A stretch of DNA of 64,000 nt from Ruminiclostridium cellulolyticum H10 (GTDB taxonomy: Bacteria > Bacillota > Clostridia > Acetivibrionales > DSM-1351), in NCBI RefSeq assembly GCF_000022065.1, contig NC_011898.1:2224501-2288500 (forward strand), given 5' to 3'. The notes beneath the pieces were generated by a model. The model saw only the letters and a list, made by a program, of their open reading frames with translations. It was not told the origin of the DNA and ran no database searches. The position numbers and the translations under genes were made by a program. Numbering within the stretch: the first letter of the stretch is position 1; each line of letters begins with the position of its first letter. This document shows, in pieces, positions 59,968 to 64,000 of the stretch.

Positions 59968-61255
59968 TTTTAGTCCTCCATCTTTCAAGCCATTCCTTAA
60001 TTCTTGCTTCATACCCGTTTTGAGTCGGGTTGTAATATATTGTTCCCTTCATTTCCTCAGGGAAAAACTCCTGCTTGACTATGTTATTCTTATAGTCATG
60101 TGCATATTTATAACCTATACCGTACCCTAACTGTTCCATCCCTTTTGCTGCTGCGTTTCTCAAATGCATAGGAACACTTCCTGTATTTTTTGCTTCCACG
60201 TCGGACAATGCTCTGTTTATTGCCATATATGCAGAATTGGATTTTGGACTGCAAGCAACAGTAACGGCAGCATGTGCAAGTAATATTCTTGCTTCCGGCA
60301 TACCTATCATTTTGACTGCCTGTGCGGCGGCCACAGCCACCTGCAATGCAGTGGGGTTTGCCATTCCTACATCTTCTGACGCACATATGATAATTCTTCT
60401 GGCAAGGAATTCAACATCCTCACCTGCATAAAGAGCCCTTGCCAGGTAAAATACCGCCGCATCAGGACTACTGCCTCTCATTGACTTTATAAAAGCACTT
60501 ATATTATCATAATGCTCTTCACCGCTTTTATCAAAGCGGATAGCCTTTTTCTGCACGCATTGCTCGATTGTATCAATTCCAATGTCTATTTGCCCGTCAA
60601 CACCAAGCTCCGAGGTGAGAACTGCAAGCTCAAGTGAATTTAATGCCGTCCTTGCATCCCCCGAACAAATCTCACAAAGGTAGCCCAGTGCTTCATCCGT
60701 TATGTTAATTTTGTAGTTTCCCAGTCCCCTCTCCTTATCCACCAGAGCATTTTCTAGAAGTTCTCTGATGTCAGTGCTTTCAAGGGGTTTTAACATAAAT
60801 ACAGTAGACCTGGATATTAATGCCTTATTTACTTCAAAAAACGGATTTTCCGTAGTAGCACCTATTAGCACGATTGACCCATCCTCAACAAAAGGAAGCA
60901 GTGCATCCTGCTGAGATTTGTTGAATCTGTGAATCTCATCTATAAACAGAACTGTTCTTCCGTTTGGATTTAGCAGCGTGTTTTGTGTATCAGCAGCTAT
61001 TCTTTTTATATCCGCTACCCCGGAGGTAACAGCATTAAGCTTTTCAAAGGTGGATTGGGTTGTATTTGCTATTATCCTTGCAAGAGAAGTTTTTCCCGTT
61101 CCAGGCGGCCCGTACAGGATGATTGAGGTTATTCTGTCAGCCTTTATCATCCTATAAAGCATCTTGTCCTTTTCTATTATGTGTTTTTGTCCAACGAATT
61201 CATCAATTGTTCTTGGCGACATCCTGTACGCCAAAGGTTGTATCCTGTCTCTCAT
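59957..61255 (-). CDS. rarA: Replication-associated recombination protein RarA (MgsA)
   Basis: A 432-aa AAA+ ATPase related to DnaX clamp-loader proteins, active at stalled forks. Walker A YGPPGTGKTSLARI, Walker B FIDEIHRFNKSQQDAL, sensor 1 LIGATTENPFFEVN and the C-terminal MgsA tetramerisation domain with LPDD-like VEFLARRIIICASEDVGMAN are present. I start at ATG 61255: the frame is open to 61306 but would overlap the end of the upstream gene; the RBS (AAGGGTG) is weak and distant. rarA next to an Rrf2 regulator is common in Firmicutes. Confidence 0.93.
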   Translation of the reverse strand: MRDRIQPLAYRMSPRTIDEFVGQKHIIEKDKMLYRMIKADRITSIILYGPPGTGKTSLARIIANTTQSTFEKLNAVTSGVADIKRIAADTQNTLLNPNGRTVLFIDEIHRFNKSQQDALLPFVEDGSIVLIGATTENPFFEVNKALISRSTVFMLKPLESTDIRELLENALVDKERGLGNYKINITDEALGYLCEICSGDARTALNSLELAVLTSELGVDGQIDIGIDTIEQCVQKKAIRFDKSGEEHYDNISAFIKSMRGSSPDAAVFYLARALYAGEDVEFLARRIIICASEDVGMANPTALQVAVAAAQAVKMIGMPEARILLAHAAVTVACSPKSNSAYMAINRALSDVEAKNTGSVPMHLRNAAAKGMEQLGYGIGYKYAHDYKNNIVKQEFFPEEMKGTIYYNPTQNGYEARIKEWLERWRTKNGD

Positions 61256-61271
61256 CTCTGATATTACACCC

Positions 61272-63215
61272 TTATTTTGTAATTGTAAATGCCTTCCAAA
61301 TATCATTAACCTCTTTGACTGCCTTATCTGTTGCGGTCAGCTCCGGCATGAAGCTCATAAAGAAATAGGAATAGCTTCCTTTTTCAAAAACGTGAATTTG
61401 TGCAGTCCCGTACAAATCCTGTTCTTCGTCCTCAACTCGGTATATATAGTTTCTAACTTTAGTTCCCTTGTCCGAAACAGTACTTTTTGAGGTAAGTTTA
61501 AAACCCGTCGCAGACATAATCGCACTAAGAAAGAACTTTTCCTTGTCCGGGAGATTTTTGCTTTCGGGAGTGCTCGGTATAGCTTCAATCATTATAAATG
61601 CGTTTGAATTGGGATTGCTGAATTGTATAGTGTTAAACGCACTGGTATCTGTCCAGTATCCAGGTATCTTCAAATTCCATTTATAAGCTTTATTTACGTA
61701 ATTAAACAATTTATCATTTAGAGAGACCCTGTCATCCTCCTTTGAAGCGTTAAAATTATTAATTTCATCCAGCAGCTTATCCCCGTTTTCGCTGAAAAAT
61801 GATATTTTATCTACCGTATTCAGATATTCATTTTTTTCTTTTAGATATTCCTTTTCAGGAAGTTTTAATGAAATCTCATATACAAATGAACCTTTTTGTA
61901 AATAGTATTCGTCTATAATATAGCTCTTCGCTCCCTGTTTTATCTTGAACTTGAGGTTTTTGGCAGTTGTTTTGGCTAGGCTTCTTTCTCCGGTGCTGAC
62001 AAAGGTATACGCCTTTGGACTAAAGTTTTTGTCATAACCTTTTTTAATATTTTCTACATATTGCCCCAGAGTCTTCTCTCCCAATGAGTTTACAGCAACC
62101 TGCACATAGTGTTTTGTATCAATTCCCAAAAAAGTTGTTAACTGGTCACTTCCAATCTGTAGATTATTCCAGTTTGCAGGAACATCCATAACCCATGAAA
62201 GGTATTTATTACGGGTCGAAAATGAAATATAGTTATAATAGCTTACCTTACCGTTAACTACCTTTGAAAGATCCTGTATTCCTTTTACATTGCCTTTGTA
62301 TTCAAGATTAAAGGAGCTTATTATGTCTGAGTAATACTTGTCGGACATTAAATGCTTTGAAGAAACACTCCCGTCGTAGCAGCCTATTGTCAAAGAGTAA
62401 AAATACTGACCTTTGTCATATATCCTTGTTCTTGTAGGCTCATCGTATTCAGATATACCTAAGCTCTCAAAGTAAGGAACTTTAGCTTTTAAGTTCAAAT
62501 TGGATTCTTCGGTACTGTTCTCAAGCTTGAACGTATTTGAATACTGTGATAGTGTTCTGCCTTTTTTGGTTTCCACCTTAATTTCTAAATACAGCCCTCT
62601 GCCCTCATTTGTTATTTGTATTAAGTCCGACTTGAAGCTATTGGATATAACTCTTGAACCGGATGGTATGCTGAGACTCCACCCAAAATAACTGTTGCCT
62701 ATTTTAGGTGTGCTTATCCCTCCTGTAAGAAACGATAAATCATTTAATGCACCATCGTCTTCCAGAACAATTTTTAATGTTCCTCTGTCTATATCATTTG
62801 TAATATTTACTGGAAAAATTGATGATATGAAATCCACCGGAACCATTGTAATGTTATTTTTTTGAGTAGGTGCAACGGGCATTGTTTTTTCTTCATAGTT
62901 TTTCGTGTAATCTGTTTGTCCTATGGTTATCTCAGCCATATTGCTGCCGTATATCACGCGTTCACTGCCAACGGAAATTTTAGCTATTTCTCCGCCTATT
63001 GTTTCAGAAAACCATTCAAGCGGGACCATAAAAGTACCATCACTGATATATGGTGGTTCGGTTACATTAGAATAATTCCCATTAACGCAAACCTGGCTGA
63101 TGCCTGCCCGGAGCTCAATAACGGTTTTGTCGTCATCAGCCGCATATGTACCTGAAATGCTTGCCAGAAGAATTGCTAAAACAATTAGGATACTTATATA
63201 CTTATTGTTTTTCAT
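61272..63215 (-). CDS. Secreted protein with stalk/copper amine oxidase N-like domain
   Basis: A 647-aa exported protein: signal peptide (cleavage after GTYA, about residue 26), then a Copper_amine_oxidase_N-type stalk domain (residues about 33-150: FMVPLEWFSETIGGEI, ITIGQTDYTKNY, and FISSIFPVNITNDIDRGTLK). Two or three repeats of a beta-rich domain (starting near 180, 350 and 520) carry shared WxxxIPxxW-like patterns (FGWSLSIPSG, LSWVMDVPANW, YKWNLKIPGYW). The family is known in clostridia as wall-associated but of unknown role. It starts 24 nt after the partial HtrA gene, so the two may be one operon. Confidence 0.72.
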   Translation of the reverse strand: MKNNKYISILIVLAILLASISGTYAADDDKTVIELRAGISQVCVNGNYSNVTEPPYISDGTFMVPLEWFSETIGGEIAKISVGSERVIYGSNMAEITIGQTDYTKNYEEKTMPVAPTQKNNITMVPVDFISSIFPVNITNDIDRGTLKIVLEDDGALNDLSFLTGGISTPKIGNSYFGWSLSIPSGSRVISNSFKSDLIQITNEGRGLYLEIKVETKKGRTLSQYSNTFKLENSTEESNLNLKAKVPYFESLGISEYDEPTRTRIYDKGQYFYSLTIGCYDGSVSSKHLMSDKYYSDIISSFNLEYKGNVKGIQDLSKVVNGKVSYYNYISFSTRNKYLSWVMDVPANWNNLQIGSDQLTTFLGIDTKHYVQVAVNSLGEKTLGQYVENIKKGYDKNFSPKAYTFVSTGERSLAKTTAKNLKFKIKQGAKSYIIDEYYLQKGSFVYEISLKLPEKEYLKEKNEYLNTVDKISFFSENGDKLLDEINNFNASKEDDRVSLNDKLFNYVNKAYKWNLKIPGYWTDTSAFNTIQFSNPNSNAFIMIEAIPSTPESKNLPDKEKFFLSAIMSATGFKLTSKSTVSDKGTKVRNYIYRVEDEEQDLYGTAQIHVFEKGSYSYFFMSFMPELTATDKAVKEVNDIWKAFTITK

Positions 63216-63239
63216 ATCCGCACGCCCTTTTCCTTAATA

Positions 63240-64000
63240 TTATTTTTCTCCAAAAGTAACTGAAATACTGAATTCCCTGTTGTCACGCTGTAATTTGAAT
63301 TCAGCAATGTCTCCAGGCAGATACTTCTTCATTTCTTCATTGTAATCTGTTGTCGAATTTACCTTAATTCCATTAATGGAAATCAGTCTATCATCAACTT
63401 TAATATTGTATTTCTGTGCAGGAGAACCTTTTTCTATTGATTTTACAGTCACCCCTGACACCGTATTCGGTAGTCCGTATATTGAGGTTATACTATCGGA
63501 AAAAGCCAAACCTAGGTAGGGTCGTCTTATCTTTCCAAACTTTTCAAACTGGTTTATTGCGTATCTTACAGAGTCTATAGGTATTGAAAAGCTCATACCC
63601 TGCACGCCTATTCCAGCATAAACCCATGAATTTATCCCTACAACCTCACCTTTCATATTGACCAGTGGGCCGCCGCTGTTTCCAGAATTGATAGCAGCAT
63701 CTGTCTGTATAAACCTATACTGTCTGTTCTCTGACCTGTTCATTCCGCTTATTATTCCCCTTGTCGCGGAATTTCTAAGTCCGAAGGACAATGGTGTTCC
63801 TATTGCAACGACTTCATCCCCTACTGCCACTTGCGAAATATCACCAAATTTTGCAGGCTGCAAGCCGCCCTTATCTATTTTTATCTCTGCCAGATCGAGA
63901 TCTTCATCAATAGCCTTAAGTCTGGCCTTGTATGCTTTACTGTTTGAAAGTACTACAACAATACTCTCCATATCCTTTACAACATGGGCATTTGTTATTA
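63240..64000 (-). CDS. Trypsin-like serine protease, HtrA/DegP family (partial)
   Basis: The C-terminal ~250 residues are in the window; the N-terminus lies beyond base 64000. The first residues read ITNAHVVKDM, so the catalytic His is present. The Asp is in LDLAEIKID and the Ser in NSGNSGGPLVNM, completing the triad, and a PDZ domain follows (about the last 90 residues). This is the second HtrA gene here (compare 20623-22188) and has the more usual TNAH triad context. It probably forms an operon with the secreted protein gene downstream. Confidence 0.9.
   Translation of the reverse strand, partial: ITNAHVVKDMESIVVVLSNSKAYKARLKAIDEDLDLAEIKIDKGGLQPAKFGDISQVAVGDEVVAIGTPLSFGLRNSATRGIISGMNRSENRQYRFIQTDAAINSGNSGGPLVNMKGEVVGINSWVYAGIGVQGMSFSIPIDSVRYAINQFEKFGKIRRPYLGLAFSDSITSIYGLPNTVSGVTVKSIEKGSPAQKYNIKVDDRLISINGIKVNSTTDYNEEMKKYLPGDIAEFKLQRDNREFSISVTFGEK

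Noticed and set aside
1-64000. CRISPR arrays, prophage, complete insertion sequences, rRNA
   Set aside because: No regularly spaced repeats, transposase or integrase genes, or rRNA sequences were seen on either strand.

Overview
The window is chromosomal core sequence from a low-GC, endospore-forming, anaerobic clostridium. Supporting signs are the complete eight-gene spoIIIA operon, spo0A, spoIVB, ylbJ and a spoVM-like gene, strong GGAGG ribosome binding sites, frequent TTG/GTG starts, rubrerythrin, and the ISC-type Fe-S genes. Gene order and protein character resemble the Ruminiclostridium (Clostridium cellulolyticum) group, but that placement is from memory and not proven here. No prophage, complete insertion sequence or CRISPR array was seen.

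Layout. (1) 1-12 kb is mixed in strand: a rubrerythrin start, a thioesterase, a sirtuin, a CrcB fluoride channel, tRNA-Pro(GGG), a stand-alone cysteine desulfurase, ilvE and ylbJ. A minus-strand block coaD-rsmD-recG follows, then rpmB facing a very short spoVM-like gene. (2) 12.9-20.4 kb is a minus-strand operon: HD-GYP protein, glycogen synthase, endonuclease III, a long FtsA-like ATPase and a GGDEF diguanylate cyclase. (3) 20.6-25 kb holds an HtrA protease, a two-component pair and a secreted SH3 protein. (4) 25-39.3 kb is the spo0A-spoIVB-recN-argR-nadK-tlyA-dxs-(membrane protein)-(about 615-nt structured RNA)-ispA-xseB-xseA-nusB-DUF2273-amaP-asp23 block. (5) 39.5-45 kb is spoIIIAA-AH. (6) 45.2-47.6 kb is a GntR/ABC transporter/lipoprotein operon preceded by a perfect 38-bp palindrome. 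(7) 47.7-53 kb holds efp, pepP, aroQ, a TIM-barrel protein and an M18 aminopeptidase. (8) 53-64 kb holds a PHP phosphatase, a large secreted protein, mnmA-iscU-iscS-iscR, UPF0180, rarA, another secreted protein and a partial HtrA.

The standout is 34382-35000, between ispA and dxs. It is an unusually GC-rich, non-coding, highly structured segment closed by a long terminal stem. It is followed directly by a four-helix membrane protein gene. Size, position and partner gene match the OLE (ornate, large, extremophilic) RNA and its membrane partner OapA, inside the conserved isoprenoid/nus/xse operon where OLE genes are typically found. Other items that a simple ORF scan misses are the 23-codon spoVM-like gene, a 56-aa membrane protein at 3630-3800, an inverted-repeat (MITE-like) element upstream of aroQ, and several operator-like palindromes.

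Functional links: sporulation genes (spo0A, spoIVB, spoIIIA, spoVM, ylbJ) span entry, SigK checkpoint signalling, the feeding channel and coat assembly. iscR-iscS-iscU-mnmA couples Fe-S biogenesis with tRNA thiolation. The asp23-amaP-DUF2273 membrane module precedes nusB/xse/ispA/OLE/oapA/dxs, putting cell-envelope stress genes, isoprenoid synthesis and the OLE complex in one transcriptional neighbourhood.
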